From: Verrucomicrobiota bacterium
GTDB lineage: Bacteria; Verrucomicrobiota; Verrucomicrobiia; Limisphaerales; PALSA-1396
Reading direction: 5' to 3'
Assembly (NCBI GenBank): GCA_016200005.1
Contig: JACQFP010000069.1
Span: 24,533 to 88,532, forward strand
Length of the DNA stretch: 64,000 nucleotides
Shown: one piece after another, positions 24,762 to 33,866 of the stretch
How the letters are laid out: every line of letters begins with the position of its first letter
Position numbering within the stretch: the stretch's first letter is position 1
The notes under the pieces: generated by a model
What the model was told of the DNA's origin: nothing
The model's database searches: none
What the model saw: only the letters and a program-made list of their open reading frames with translations
Program-made: the position numbers and the translations under genes

Positions 24762-26045
24762 ATGTCGCACCGCCTGACAATCCTAAGCCGCCACGATAAT
24801 CGTTCCGACCGGGCGCAATTGATCGACACTCGGATCGCGCGCTGCCAGCCCGGCTGGTCCTTGCCGCGAGAGTTTTATTGCGACGAACCTGTTTACCGCG
24901 CTGACGTTGACCGCATCTGGCGGCGCGGCTGGCTTTTTGCGGGCCATTCCTGCGAGATTCCGAAATCGGGTGATTACTTCACGTTGGCGGTGGATACGGA
25001 TTCGCTCGTCATCATTCGCGGCGACGACGGCCTCGTGCGCGGATTGCACAACGTCTGTCGCCATCGCGGCTCGCTGATTTGCACCGAGCCGACCGGTCAT
25101 GCGGCCAGGCTGGTCTGTCCTTACCACCAATGGACGTACAGCCGCGATGGGCGATTGCTCGCGTGCCGTGGCATGCAGGAGGATTTGGACAAGTCACAGT
25201 TCGGCTTGCGTCCCGTCCACGCGCGCGAAGTTGAAGGATTGATCTACATCAGCCTTGCGGACGAACCGCCCAGCTTTGATCCCGCCGCGCAACGGCTCGC
25301 CTCGCTGGCGCGGCCTCAAGGCTTGCAAAAGGCGAAGGTCGCAAAGGCCGTTGATTACCTCGTGAAGGCAAACTGGAAACTCGTCTGGGAAAACAATCGC
25401 GAATGTTTCCATTGCAACTTCGGCCATCCGCAATACATCAAGGCCAACTTCGATCATTACAACGCGGATGACACCACGCCCGGCCTCAGGAAGAAAATCG
25501 CCGCCGCGGTGGCGCACAGCGAACAGAAGTGGGCCGCTGCCGGTCTGGCCGCCACCCACAAGCAAACCGGGATGACGGTTTTTCCCGCCGCCGAAAACAA
25601 CATCTGGTTTTCCGCCAACCGCACCGCATTGGTGGATGGCTACGTGAGCGAAACGATGGACGGCAAACAAGTCGCCCCCCTCATGGGCGATTATCGCGAA
25701 GCCGATGTCGGCACGTTGCGGATGCGGTCTCTGCCGAACTTTTGGAACCATTCCAGTTGCGACCACGCCGTCAGCACGCGCTTGCTGCCCGCCGGACCCC
25801 AGCAAACCGCCGTCCGGGTTTACTGGCTTGTCAAGGCCGGGGCTGTGGAAGGCAGCGACTATCAACTGGAAAAGGTGATGTCCTTCTGGCAACTGACTTC
25901 CGAACAGGATTGGGAAATTTGCGATCGCCAGCAACGCGGGGTCAATTCCAGCGCTTACACTCCCGGCCCCTATTCCACCTACAAGGAATACAACGTGGAC
26001 GGCTTTGTGCGGTGGTATTTGCAAACAATGAAACGTGAGGCGTGA
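24762..26045 (+). CDS. Rieske non-haem iron oxygenase, alpha subunit (glycine betaine monooxygenase-like)
   Basis: Oxygenase of 427 residues. The Rieske cluster ligands are C99-x-H101 (NVCRHRGS) and C119-x2-H122 (CPYHQW), with 17 residues between. The mononuclear iron site is NNRECFHCNFGHPQ (H217, H222), with a later Asp in SEQDWEICDRQQRG. That last segment and the ending YNVDGFVRWYLQTM are typical of GbcA/stachydrine-demethylase-like enzymes, which remove an N-methyl group as formaldehyde. It opens the amine-catabolism operon. No ferredoxin reductase (GbcB-like) gene is nearby, so its electron donor must be encoded elsewhere. An ATG at 24723 is an alternative start. Confidence 0.9.
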   Translation: MSHRLTILSRHDNRSDRAQLIDTRIARCQPGWSLPREFYCDEPVYRADVDRIWRRGWLFAGHSCEIPKSGDYFTLAVDTDSLVIIRGDDGLVRGLHNVCRHRGSLICTEPTGHAARLVCPYHQWTYSRDGRLLACRGMQEDLDKSQFGLRPVHAREVEGLIYISLADEPPSFDPAAQRLASLARPQGLQKAKVAKAVDYLVKANWKLVWENNRECFHCNFGHPQYIKANFDHYNADDTTPGLRKKIAAAVAHSEQKWAAAGLAATHKQTGMTVFPAAENNIWFSANRTALVDGYVSETMDGKQVAPLMGDYREADVGTLRMRSLPNFWNHSSCDHAVSTRLLPAGPQQTAVRVYWLVKAGAVEGSDYQLEKVMSFWQLTSEQDWEICDRQQRGVNSSAYTPGPYSTYKEYNVDGFVRWYLQTMKREA

Positions 26046-26172
26046 AAGTGAAGTGAACCATGGCCCCACGCTCACCCACCCATTCATGCATCACGCATCA
26101 CGTCTCAACCACTCCCCAGTCATTCGACTCGAAATTCGTCCCCATAAGCGAGAGCAACCTCAGCCGCAGCCC

Positions 26173-27702
26173 ATGAGCTTTCCTCAATTCGCCCAGTTGT
26201 TGACGGAAGCGCAAGTGCAGCGCACGCACGAGGCGTCGCTGGAAATTCTTCAACAGGTCGGCTTCGAGGTTCAAAACGGGAAGGCCCGCGAGATTTTCAA
26301 GCGGCACGGATGCGCAGTCGGCGAAAACTCCCGCGTGACGTTTCCGCCGCAGTTGGTCGAAGAATCGCTCAAGTCCATCCCGCCTCAGTTTACTTTCCGC
26401 GCGCACCAACCGGAGTTCGATCGAACCATTCCCGACGATGCCCCGCTGACGATGACGGCGAGTTCCGCGCCGAACCTCATTGATCCGGTGACACAGGGAC
26501 ATCGCCTTGCGACGAGCGAAGACCTCGCACGCATCGCGCACCTGATTGATCAGTTGCCCGGCATTGATCTCTTGTCCGTGCCGACGCTCGCCGCCGACGC
26601 GCCCCCCGGCCAGGAGAGCCTCACGCGCTTCTACACCGCGCTCAGGTATTGCCGCAAACCGATCCGGGGCAGCGCGGCGCCCGGCGACGACGCGGCGGCC
26701 ATCCTTCAACTCGCCTACGAAATTGCCGGCAGCGAGGCGGCCTACCGCGAGCGTCCGTTCATTACCCATCACCATTGTCCGGTGATCGCCCCGTTGCGGA
26801 TGGACGAACACTCCACGGGGTTGATGATCTTTTATACGGAGCAAGGATTGCCCAATCACCCGACCATCGTGCCCAACGCAGGCCTGACTTCACCGATGAC
26901 GCTGGCCGGAACGCTGGCGCAGGGCAACGCCGAGTTTCTCGCCTGCGCCACGCTCACCCAATTGGTCCGCCCCGGCACGCCGATGATTTACAGCACGCTC
27001 TCCACGGTCGCCGACGTGCGGACAGGTGCCTACGCGCCCGGCGGCATCGAGTGCGGCATGTTGAACATGGCTCATGCGCAAATGGCTCGGTTTTACCGCG
27101 TGCCTTGCGCCGGCTACATCGGGCTGACGAATTCCAAGCTTGTGGATGCGCAAGCCGGCTACGAGAAAGCGCTGTCTTGCATGGGCGGCCTGCTGGCGGG
27201 GATGCACGTCCTGCAATTTGCCGGCTTGCTCGAAGCGCTGCTGACGTTCGATTTCGGGATGGCCGTCGTGGACAACGAGATTTCCTTGATACTCAAGCGC
27301 GTTGCTCGCGGCATGGAGTGGAGCGAAGCCAGCCTGGCGCTCGATGAAATCAAAGCCGTCGGCCCGTCCGGCATGTTCGTTGACACTGAACTGACCCTCG
27401 AACGCATGAAGGCCACGGCGTTCCTCCCTGACGTTGCCGACCGTGAGAGTCGGGAGACCTGGTCAAAGAAAGGCGGTTTGGACACCGCGGACAAAGCGCT
27501 GCTGAAGGCCAGGAAAATTCTGGAGTCGGATTGTCCGTCGCTGTTCTCACCGGAAGTCGAGACCCGGATTCGCCAGCGGTTCCAGGGCATGGTCGCCGGT
27601 GACTTTAAGGTGATTGAGGGCCGGATGCCGGCGAGCTGTGCGCCAACGGCAGCGGCGACAAGAGCCGCAATGGTGAAGAGAAACGAAGGAGTCGCCGCTT
27701 GA
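26173..27702 (+). CDS. MttB-family (trimethylamine methyltransferase-like) protein, non-pyrrolysine
   Basis: COG5598/MttB superfamily protein of 509 residues. Conserved features are LTEAQVQRTHEASLEIL, ALRYCRKPIRGSA, PTIVPNAGLTSPMTLAG, GAYAPGGIECGML and LMIFYTEQGLPNH. No in-frame TAG occurs, so it is a pyrrolysine-free member like the glycine betaine methyltransferase MtgB. Such enzymes pass a methyl group to a corrinoid protein, but no corrinoid protein gene is in the window. Placement between a Rieske demethylase and an amine oxidoreductase points to a methylated amine substrate. Upstream ATG codons (26086, or 26035 in frame) could lengthen the N-terminus; 26173 begins just before the conserved part. 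Confidence 0.88.
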   Translation: MSFPQFAQLLTEAQVQRTHEASLEILQQVGFEVQNGKAREIFKRHGCAVGENSRVTFPPQLVEESLKSIPPQFTFRAHQPEFDRTIPDDAPLTMTASSAPNLIDPVTQGHRLATSEDLARIAHLIDQLPGIDLLSVPTLAADAPPGQESLTRFYTALRYCRKPIRGSAAPGDDAAAILQLAYEIAGSEAAYRERPFITHHHCPVIAPLRMDEHSTGLMIFYTEQGLPNHPTIVPNAGLTSPMTLAGTLAQGNAEFLACATLTQLVRPGTPMIYSTLSTVADVRTGAYAPGGIECGMLNMAHAQMARFYRVPCAGYIGLTNSKLVDAQAGYEKALSCMGGLLAGMHVLQFAGLLEALLTFDFGMAVVDNEISLILKRVARGMEWSEASLALDEIKAVGPSGMFVDTELTLERMKATAFLPDVADRESRETWSKKGGLDTADKALLKARKILESDCPSLFSPEVETRIRQRFQGMVAGDFKVIEGRMPASCAPTAAATRAAMVKRNEGVAA

Positions 27703-27769
27703 TCACATAAAGAATCGCGAGGCCAGAACATTTGCATCGCATCACCGCTTTGGATACAAAAGGAAAACT

Positions 27770-29038
27770 GTGGACCCAACCAGCAAGACAGCCGACGCCA
27801 TCATCATCGGTGGCGGCGTAGCCGGTTTGAGCATCGCCATGCAATTGGCCATGCGCCGCCAGCGCGTCGTTGTCCTCGAACGCCAGCGCCTTGGCTGCGG
27901 CTCCAGCGGTCGCGCCGCCGGATTGCTCGGCCAGTTGCGCGGCACGGCCGAACACACGCGCATGTTGGCCGATGGCTTGGAGATCGTCAAAGACCTCGAG
28001 CAACGCGCGAGCGTCGAGATTTATGTGAAGACCGGTTCGCTGCGCATCGCCGAAACTCCGGAACGCGCCCAGGAAATCAAGGACCTGGTCGCGATGGGCA
28101 AATCCATCGGATTTAACATTGACCACATCTCGATCGCGGAAACCGCGCGGCGGTTGCCGTACATGAAGACCTACGATCTGATCGAGGCTTGTTTCTCTCC
28201 CACGGACGGTCACCTGCAGCCCGCGGAACTTGTGAGCGCCTACCACAAAGCTGGCAAGGGTCTCGGCGTTCGCTATGAGATCAATTGCCCGGTTGAACAG
28301 GTCATCATCCGGGGCGGCCAGGTCAAAGGAGTCAAAACTCCGCGCGGAGAATTTCACGCTCCTGTCGTCGTCAACGCCGCGGGCCCGTGGTCGTATCTCG
28401 TTGCCGATCTGGCCAAGGAGACGCTGCCCACCGCCGCCATTGGCCACTACTATTTAACCACGCGACCCGACCCCAATCATCCCGTGGATCGGCTCAGCCC
28501 GGCCGTGCGCAATCGTCATCACCGCCTCTACACGCGACCCGAAAGCGGGGGCCTCATCGTGGGCATCTACGAAGCCGAGCCGGTCGAGTATGACATGGAG
28601 AAACTGCCGAAAGATTTCGACATGAGCGCCATGAAAGCAGCGCGCGATAGCATGAATGTCGCCTTGCTGATCCACCTCGCCCAACAACGGTTTCCCTGGA
28701 TCAACGAGCGCACGCCCATGACCATCAGCACGGGCATCATGACCTTCACGCCCGACGGCAAAGGGCTGTGCGGACCGCTGCCCGAGGTGACGGGTTTGTT
28801 CCATTGCTCCTGTTGTTCCGGACACGGCATCATGCAAAGCCCGATCGTCGGCAAGCTCATGGCCGATTTGATCCTCGACGGGAAAACCAAATACGACCTG
28901 GATTTCATGGCGGCCGACCGTTTCCATGACCTCCCGGGATTCCAGAAGCGCGCCGACATCAAGCGCAAGTGCTACGACATGTACGCCAGCTACTATGGTC
29001 AGGTGGAAAAACCACATGCCGTTACTTCGAAGCCGTGA
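27770..29038 (+). CDS. FAD-dependent oxidoreductase, DAO family (sarcosine/dimethylglycine oxidase-like)
   Basis: DAO-fold flavoprotein of 422 residues. The N-terminus has the dinucleotide-binding motif DAIIIGGGVAGLSIAMQLA and the ERQRLGCGSSGRAAGLLG stretch near the flavin. The C-terminal CSGHGIMQSPIVGKL segment closes over FAD. Such enzymes oxidise secondary or tertiary amino acids (sarcosine, dimethylglycine, proline). With ETF genes directly downstream it is better seen as a dehydrogenase that reduces ETF than as an oxidase. The start is GTG, preceded by AAAGGA eight bases upstream. A paralogue lies at 30943-32166. Confidence 0.9.
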   Translation: MDPTSKTADAIIIGGGVAGLSIAMQLAMRRQRVVVLERQRLGCGSSGRAAGLLGQLRGTAEHTRMLADGLEIVKDLEQRASVEIYVKTGSLRIAETPERAQEIKDLVAMGKSIGFNIDHISIAETARRLPYMKTYDLIEACFSPTDGHLQPAELVSAYHKAGKGLGVRYEINCPVEQVIIRGGQVKGVKTPRGEFHAPVVVNAAGPWSYLVADLAKETLPTAAIGHYYLTTRPDPNHPVDRLSPAVRNRHHRLYTRPESGGLIVGIYEAEPVEYDMEKLPKDFDMSAMKAARDSMNVALLIHLAQQRFPWINERTPMTISTGIMTFTPDGKGLCGPLPEVTGLFHCSCCSGHGIMQSPIVGKLMADLILDGKTKYDLDFMAADRFHDLPGFQKRADIKRKCYDMYASYYGQVEKPHAVTSKP

Positions 29039-29072
29039 CACAACATCTGATATGGCTCCTCCTCATAAACCT

Positions 29073-29144
29073 CGTAGCAGCGGACGTGAGTCTGCTCCAT
29101 CTGAATTCCCAAAAAGTCAGAGCCGACTCACGTCAGCTGCTACG
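29073..29144. repeat. 25-bp imperfect inverted repeat within the amine operon
   Basis: Left arm 29073-29097 (begins CGTAGCAGCGGACGTGAGTC) and right arm 29120-29144 match as reverse complements at 23 of 25 positions, with a 22-base loop. It fills most of the 158-bp gap between the DAO-type gene and etfB, where no gene is present. It looks like a dispersed palindromic unit. In the RNA it would form a strong hairpin and may set the ratio of upstream to ETF transcripts. Confidence 0.8.
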
Positions 29145-29197
29145 GTTCAGAAAGGTGCGACGACGCTGAATCGAGGCGGCCAAAGTTATCGCACGTT

Positions 29198-29950
29198 GTG
29201 AAAATTCTCGTCCCCATCAAACGTGTCCCCGACACTGACCAGAAGATTCAGGTCAAACCCGATGGCTCGGGCATCGTGACCGACGGATTGCCTTTCGTGA
29301 TCAATCCTTTTGATGCGATCGCCGTCGAAGAGGCGTTGCGGATTCGCGAGAGATCCACCGACGCGGCCGAAGTGCTGGCCGTCAGCGTCGGCACAGAAGC
29401 CTGCAAAGCCCAACTCCGCACCGCGCTGGCTATGGGCGCGGACAACGCCACGTTGATCCTGTGCGATGCGCCGCTCGACCCGTGGAATGTTGCCTGTGTC
29501 CTCAAGGCGTTCGCCCAGCGCTATCAGCCCGACTTGATTCTCATGGGCAAGCAAGGTGTGGACGATGACCACGGTCAGACCGGCCAGATGCTCGCCGCGC
29601 TCCTCGACTGGCCACAAGCGACCTTCGCCTCGAAAACCGAGTTTATCACCGGCGGCCTGCGCGTGACCCGCGAAACCGACGCCGGGCTGGAAATTGTTCG
29701 CGTCTCCTTGCCCGCTGTCGTCACCGCTGACCTTCGCTTGAATGAACCTCGTTACGCCTCGATGACGAGCATCATGAAAGCGCGCAAGAAAACCATCGAG
29801 CGCATCACGATGGCGGACCTCGGCGTAAACATTGAGCCGCGTGTGGAAGTGCTCGGCCTCGAAGCCGTCCCTTCGCGGCGCAAAACCGTGCGCGTCGGCA
29901 GCCTGGATGAATTGCTCGTCAAACTGCGCGACGAGGAAAAAGTGCTGTGA
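29198..29950 (+). CDS. etfB: Electron transfer flavoprotein subunit beta
   Basis: EtfB of 250 residues, the usual length. It starts with GTG and the typical KILVPIKRVPDTDQKI, then INPFDAIAVEEALRI. The AMP-binding region includes MGKQGVDDDHGQTGQMLA, and VTADLRLNEPRYASMTSIM is the family signature. Together with EtfA it accepts electrons from flavin dehydrogenases and hands them to the ETF-quinone oxidoreductase. It is flanked by two DAO-type flavoproteins, which are its probable electron donors. Confidence 0.95.
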   Translation: MKILVPIKRVPDTDQKIQVKPDGSGIVTDGLPFVINPFDAIAVEEALRIRERSTDAAEVLAVSVGTEACKAQLRTALAMGADNATLILCDAPLDPWNVACVLKAFAQRYQPDLILMGKQGVDDDHGQTGQMLAALLDWPQATFASKTEFITGGLRVTRETDAGLEIVRVSLPAVVTADLRLNEPRYASMTSIMKARKKTIERITMADLGVNIEPRVEVLGLEAVPSRRKTVRVGSLDELLVKLRDEEKVL

Positions 29951-29960
29951 AGGCAAAACC

Positions 29961-30926
29961 ATGCGCGTCCTGATCCTCTGCGAACACGATGGTAAAGGCA
30001 TCCGGCTCGGCAGTCGGTCCGCCGTTGCTTTCGCCAACGCGGTCGAGGAGCAGACGCGCGGCAGCGTCGAATGTCTCCTGCTCGGCCACTCGCTCGCAAC
30101 GGTCGCGCAGGACGCGGCGGCGTACGCTCCGGTGCTGGTCGCCGACCATCCCGCGCTCGCGAACCCCGTGGCAGATCGTTACGCGAAAGTCATCACCGAC
30201 TTGGTGAAGGAGCGCGGTTTCGACCTGGTCGTCGCCGCGGCGACGACCTTTGCCAAAGACATTTTGCCGCGCGCCGCGGGCGTTCTTGGCGGCGCGATGG
30301 CCAGCGAGGTGATCGGGCATGAATTCCGCGAAGGCCGGCTTTGTTTCCGACGACCACTCTTCGCCGGAGCGGTTGTCGCGACGGTCGCGCTGCATGGCAA
30401 ACCGCAAATCGTCACCGTCCGCCCCTCGGCTTACGCGCCCGCCAGCGCGCGCGCCGAATACTCAGCCATCACGAACGTGACCATTGATGAAGCAAGCCTG
30501 CCGAAGAAAACTGAATTCGAGGCGCTGCAATCCAAACTTTCCAACCGCCCCGACGTGACCGAAGCGCGCATCGTCATCTCCGGCGGGCGCGCCATCAAGA
30601 ACAGCGAAGACTTCGAGCGTCTGGTCGGCGGGCTGGCCGACAAACTACACGCGGCGACGGGCAGCTCGCGGGCCTTGGTGGACGCCGGCATTACTCCAAA
30701 CGCTTTTCAAGTGGGCCAAACGGGCAAGGTGGTAGCGCCTGAACTGTACATTGCCCTGGGGATTTCAGGCGCGGTGCAGCACCTGGCGGGGATGAAGAAC
30801 TCCAAGACCATCGTCGCCATCAACAGCGATCCGGAAGCGCCGATTTTCGAAGTGGCCGACTATTGTCTCGTCGGAGATGTGTATGAAATCGTCCCGCAGT
30901 GGATTGCCGGACTCAATGGAAAATGA
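29961..30926 (+). CDS. etfA: Electron transfer flavoprotein subunit alpha
   Basis: EtfA of 321 residues, ten bases after etfB. The N-terminal domain (from [10 protein letters not shown]) forms the heterodimer contact. The C-terminal FAD domain has VISGGRAI and the signature [20 protein letters not shown], followed by [19 protein letters not shown] 29961 was chosen because the conserved N-terminus starts there. It completes the ETF of this operon and presumably transfers electrons from amine demethylation to the quinone pool. No ETF-quinone oxidoreductase gene is present in the window. Confidence 0.95.
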   Translation: MRVLILCEHDGKGIRLGSRSAVAFANAVEEQTRGSVECLLLGHSLATVAQDAAAYAPVLVADHPALANPVADRYAKVITDLVKERGFDLVVAAATTFAKDILPRAAGVLGGAMASEVIGHEFREGRLCFRRPLFAGAVVATVALHGKPQIVTVRPSAYAPASARAEYSAITNVTIDEASLPKKTEFEALQSKLSNRPDVTEARIVISGGRAIKNSEDFERLVGGLADKLHAATGSSRALVDAGITPNAFQVGQTGKVVAPELYIALGISGAVQHLAGMKNSKTIVAINSDPEAPIFEVADYCLVGDVYEIVPQWIAGLNGK

Positions 30927-30942
30927 CGGCCGACGAACCATC

Positions 30943-32166
30943 ATGAGCAAACTCAAAGACGCAAAGATCGTCATCATCGGCGGCGGCGCGGTTGGTTGCG
31001 GAACGGCTTATCAACTGGCGCTGGCGGGCGAGACCGATATCCTCGTCATCGAAAAAGAGCCGTCGGTCGCCGCCGTAACCTCAGCCCAAGCGGCCGGACT
31101 GGTCGGCCAGGTGCGCACCACCATCGAGCGCACGCAACTCGCCATGTGGTCGGTGAAGACCTTTTCGGATTTGCAGAAGGACACCAAAACCAATCCGACC
31201 TGGCGGCAGGTAGGATCGTTGCGCGTAGCGTTAAACGCCGCACGGGTGGCAGAATTCAAACGGATGAAGGCGATCGCCGACCGCGCGGGATTGGAAGCGG
31301 AATTCATCACGCCGAAGGTCGCGGAAGAGAAATGGCCGGGGATGAACTTTTCGATGGCCAAGGCGATTCTTTGGTGTCCAACCGACGGCTATTTGCAGCC
31401 GTATGATTTGACCGCGAGTTACTGCTCGCAAAGCGGGCGGCGCGGCGTGCGATTCAGCGTCAACACAGCGGCGGAACAAATCCTGATGCATGAGGGCCGC
31501 GTCACGGGCGTGGTAACCAACAAAGGAACGATCCGATGCGACGTCGTCATCAACGCCGCCGGAGCGCACGCGTTTCACATCGCCAAACTCGTCGGGCTGC
31601 AGTTGCCGATCGTGCCCGTGCGCCACGAATATTTTGTCAGCGTCCCATGCGATGGGCTGACGCCAACTTTGCCTGTCATCCGCGTTCCTGACCTCAGCCT
31701 TTACATCCGCACCGACGTCAATGCTTTGCTCGTCGGTGGTTGGGAGCCGAATCCGCTTCACACCGACCCGCAGAAGTATGCGCTGAACGGAAATCCGCCC
31801 GGCATCGAACCGGATTGGGATGTCCTGGCGAAGTTTGCGCAAGACCTCGTGCCGCAATTCCCGAAAGTCGCCGACCTCGGCATCCGGAGTGTTTTCAAGG
31901 GCTGGCCAACGTTCACGCCGGATGGCCGCTTCATCATTGGGCCAACCGCGAAAATCAAAGGCTTCGTCATGGCCGGCGGCTGCAACGCCCACGGGGTTTC
32001 GGGTTCGGCCGGCATTGGCCGCCACGTTGTCGAATCCCTGCTGGAATCCCAGCCCTCACCCTACGTCCAAAGCCTCGGCCCGGATCGATTCACGGAAACC
32101 AGTTGGAACTGGGACCAAGCTCAAACTCAAGCCGCGCACGTTTATGAAACTTACTATGGCCTTTAA
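30943..32166 (+). CDS. FAD-dependent oxidoreductase, DAO family (second copy)
   Basis: DAO-fold flavoprotein of 407 residues, 16 bases after etfA. The FAD motif is IVIIGGGAVGCGTAYQLA, followed by EKEPSVAAVTSAQAAGLVG. CNAHGVSGSAGIGRHVVESL lies near the C-terminus, and WPTFTPDGRFIIGPT is typical of dimethylglycine/sarcosine dehydrogenases without the fused folate domain. Two DAO enzymes plus ETF suggest two successive oxidative demethylations or dehydrogenations. Its last bases overlap the start of the next gene (ATG at 32156). Confidence 0.9.
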   Translation: MSKLKDAKIVIIGGGAVGCGTAYQLALAGETDILVIEKEPSVAAVTSAQAAGLVGQVRTTIERTQLAMWSVKTFSDLQKDTKTNPTWRQVGSLRVALNAARVAEFKRMKAIADRAGLEAEFITPKVAEEKWPGMNFSMAKAILWCPTDGYLQPYDLTASYCSQSGRRGVRFSVNTAAEQILMHEGRVTGVVTNKGTIRCDVVINAAGAHAFHIAKLVGLQLPIVPVRHEYFVSVPCDGLTPTLPVIRVPDLSLYIRTDVNALLVGGWEPNPLHTDPQKYALNGNPPGIEPDWDVLAKFAQDLVPQFPKVADLGIRSVFKGWPTFTPDGRFIIGPTAKIKGFVMAGGCNAHGVSGSAGIGRHVVESLLESQPSPYVQSLGPDRFTETSWNWDQAQTQAAHVYETYYGL

Positions 32167-33406
32167 CTCGCAACCCCTTCACCTTGGCCGAAGCAACGAA
32201 TCTCCGCGCCCGTTCGGATTTCGGATTTCGGATTTCGGATTTCCCGGTCGGCGTCTCGTCATCCCGGCTGCCCCAAGATGCCTTGTGCTCGCCGCGTTGC
32301 TCCTGCTCACCGGCCCATCACTCAACGCGACTTCCACCAAAACGGAGAATGTCTTTCTGATCACTGTCGACGGCTTGCGTTGGCAGGAAGTTTTTGGCGG
32401 CGCCGAGGCTTTGCTGATGGACAACCAAAACGGCGGGGTGGCTGATACCAACCGCCTGCGCCAGATGTTCGGGCGCGAAACACCGGTAGAACGCCGGGCG
32501 GCGCTCCTCCCCTTCTTCTGGTCCGTGATTGCGCAGCAGGGACAGCTCCACGGCAACCAGAACAAAGGCAGTACCGCCGTCCTGACGAACGGAAAAAAAT
32601 TCACCTACCCCGGCTTCAATGAAATCTTCACCGGGTTTGCCGACGACCGCATCGACAAAAACGAAAAGCGGAACAACCCCAACGTGAGCGTACTGGAATG
32701 GCTGCACCGCAAGCCCGCCTTCACCAACCGCGTCGCCGGCTTTGCCAATTGGGATGTCCATCCCTACATTCTCAATGCCGGCCGCAGCGGCATCCCCGTC
32801 TGGACCGGCTACGAAAAAACTCCCACCGCCAAACGCGGCTCGCGCCTGGAACTGGTGGAAAAACTTTTCCGCGACACGACACCACTGTGGCCGGACATGA
32901 ACTTTGATTCCTTTTACCTCCACGCCGCGGTCGAATACGTCACGGAAAAGAGGCCGCGGTTGGTTTGGATCGCCTTCAGCGAAACCGACGAGTGGGCCCA
33001 TGAGAGTCGCTACGACCGTTACCTGGTTGCCGCTCGCAAAATGGACGACTACGTGAAAACTTTATGGCTGACCGTTCAATCGCTGCGTGGATATCGCGGC
33101 AAAACCACCTTCATTCTCACTTGCGATCATGGCCGTGGCAGCGGTCCGAGCGAGTGGAAAAACCACGGCGCTAACGTTGCCGGCGCCGAAAACATCTGGC
33201 TGGCGGTGCTCGGCCCGGACACACCACCGCTGGGAGAGAGAACCAACGTGGCGCCGATTGGTCAAAACCAGATCGCCGCCACCCTGGCCGCTTTGGTCGG
33301 GGAGGATTATCACGCCGCCGTGCCCAGGTCAGGCCCGCCCATCGCTGATTTACTGCCGGTCGCTGGCCGGACTTTGAAGAACAATCCCGCCGCTCGTCCT
33401 CGCTAG
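32156..33406 (+). CDS. Exported alkaline-phosphatase-superfamily protein
   Basis: Protein of 416 residues as drawn. A variable N-terminus is followed by a hydrophobic signal (CLVLAALLLLTGPSLNA, about residues 42-58). Then comes an alkaline-phosphatase/sulfatase-fold domain: VFLITVDGLRWQEVF gives the first metal Asp, WIAFSETDEWAHESRYDRY a central site, and ILTCDHGRGS the D-H pair. The usual catalytic Ser/Thr/Cys is not obvious, so phosphodiesterase, phosphatase or inactive are all possible. ATG 32156 overlaps the stop of the amine operon's last gene. The first 40 codons include a tandem heptamer, so the real start may be later. Confidence 0.75.
   Translation: MAFNSQPLHLGRSNESPRPFGFRISDFGFPGRRLVIPAAPRCLVLAALLLLTGPSLNATSTKTENVFLITVDGLRWQEVFGGAEALLMDNQNGGVADTNRLRQMFGRETPVERRAALLPFFWSVIAQQGQLHGNQNKGSTAVLTNGKKFTYPGFNEIFTGFADDRIDKNEKRNNPNVSVLEWLHRKPAFTNRVAGFANWDVHPYILNAGRSGIPVWTGYEKTPTAKRGSRLELVEKLFRDTTPLWPDMNFDSFYLHAAVEYVTEKRPRLVWIAFSETDEWAHESRYDRYLVAARKMDDYVKTLWLTVQSLRGYRGKTTFILTCDHGRGSGPSEWKNHGANVAGAENIWLAVLGPDTPPLGERTNVAPIGQNQIAATLAALVGEDYHAAVPRSGPPIADLLPVAGRTLKNNPAARPR
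32213..32243 (+). repeat. Tandem heptamer TTCGGAT, about four copies
   Basis: The unit TTCGGAT repeats from 32213 to about 32243. It lies inside the proposed N-terminus of the phosphatase-superfamily gene, where it would encode a Phe/Arg/Ile/Ser/Asp-rich stretch ahead of the signal peptide. Such sequence is unlikely to be conserved protein and argues for a later start codon, or for the repeat being 5' untranslated sequence. Confidence 0.7.
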
Positions 33407-33449
33407 TTGCTTGCGACATAAAACAAAGAATCATGTATCCACCTGTTCG

Positions 33450-33866
33450 CTATGCCATCACGAAACAACCCAGCGCAACCAGCGAACCAAGCCAGAGCAC
33501 GATGAAAACAAAATTCTCCAAGGCTTCCTCTGCACGCCGTTCTCTCACCAAGTAACCTTGAACAAAGTCCAGACGCGGCGCTTCGACAATCACTTCGCGG
33601 CGCGCCAATGTCGCGAGGCGCACCACCTTGCTGTTCCCTTCGGTCACGGAATTACGTGGCGTTTCCTGGCAGCCGAAATCTTCGCCCGCAGCCGGCGCAG
33701 CGATTGCAGTGCACTGTGCCAGCGACCGTCCGTCGGGAGCATCCGTTGGCCCAGACGGTACAACCTCCTCCTCGCGCAAGCCGAAATTGTCGCCCGTTCG
33801 CAGAAATCTCACCAATGGCGCACCGGCAATCTTTACCGCTTCATCAACCATGTTCATTGTTTTCAT
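33450..33866 (-). CDS. Hypothetical protein with C-terminal membrane helix
   Basis: Open frame of 138 codons with no family I recognise. A mixed, charged N-terminal part (VDEAVKIAGAPLVRFLRTG) is followed by one hydrophobic helix at the very end (FVFIVLWLGSLVALGCFVMA), as in tail-anchored proteins. Start ATG at 33866 has a weak GGA-containing upstream sequence. It is divergent from the MocR gene. Codon use looks ordinary, but nothing outside the sequence confirms translation. Confidence 0.5.
   Translation of the reverse strand: MKTMNMVDEAVKIAGAPLVRFLRTGDNFGLREEEVVPSGPTDAPDGRSLAQCTAIAAPAAGEDFGCQETPRNSVTEGNSKVVRLATLARREVIVEAPRLDFVQGYLVRERRAEEALENFVFIVLWLGSLVALGCFVMA

Noticed and set aside
25194..26087. 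Minus-strand open frame of 297 codons opposite the Rieske gene
   Set aside because: Composition typical of antisense GC-rich coding DNA; the Rieske ligands on the plus strand are complete.
26173..27702. Pyrrolysine-containing MttB
   Set aside because: No in-frame amber codon is present, so pyrrolysine decoding is not needed.
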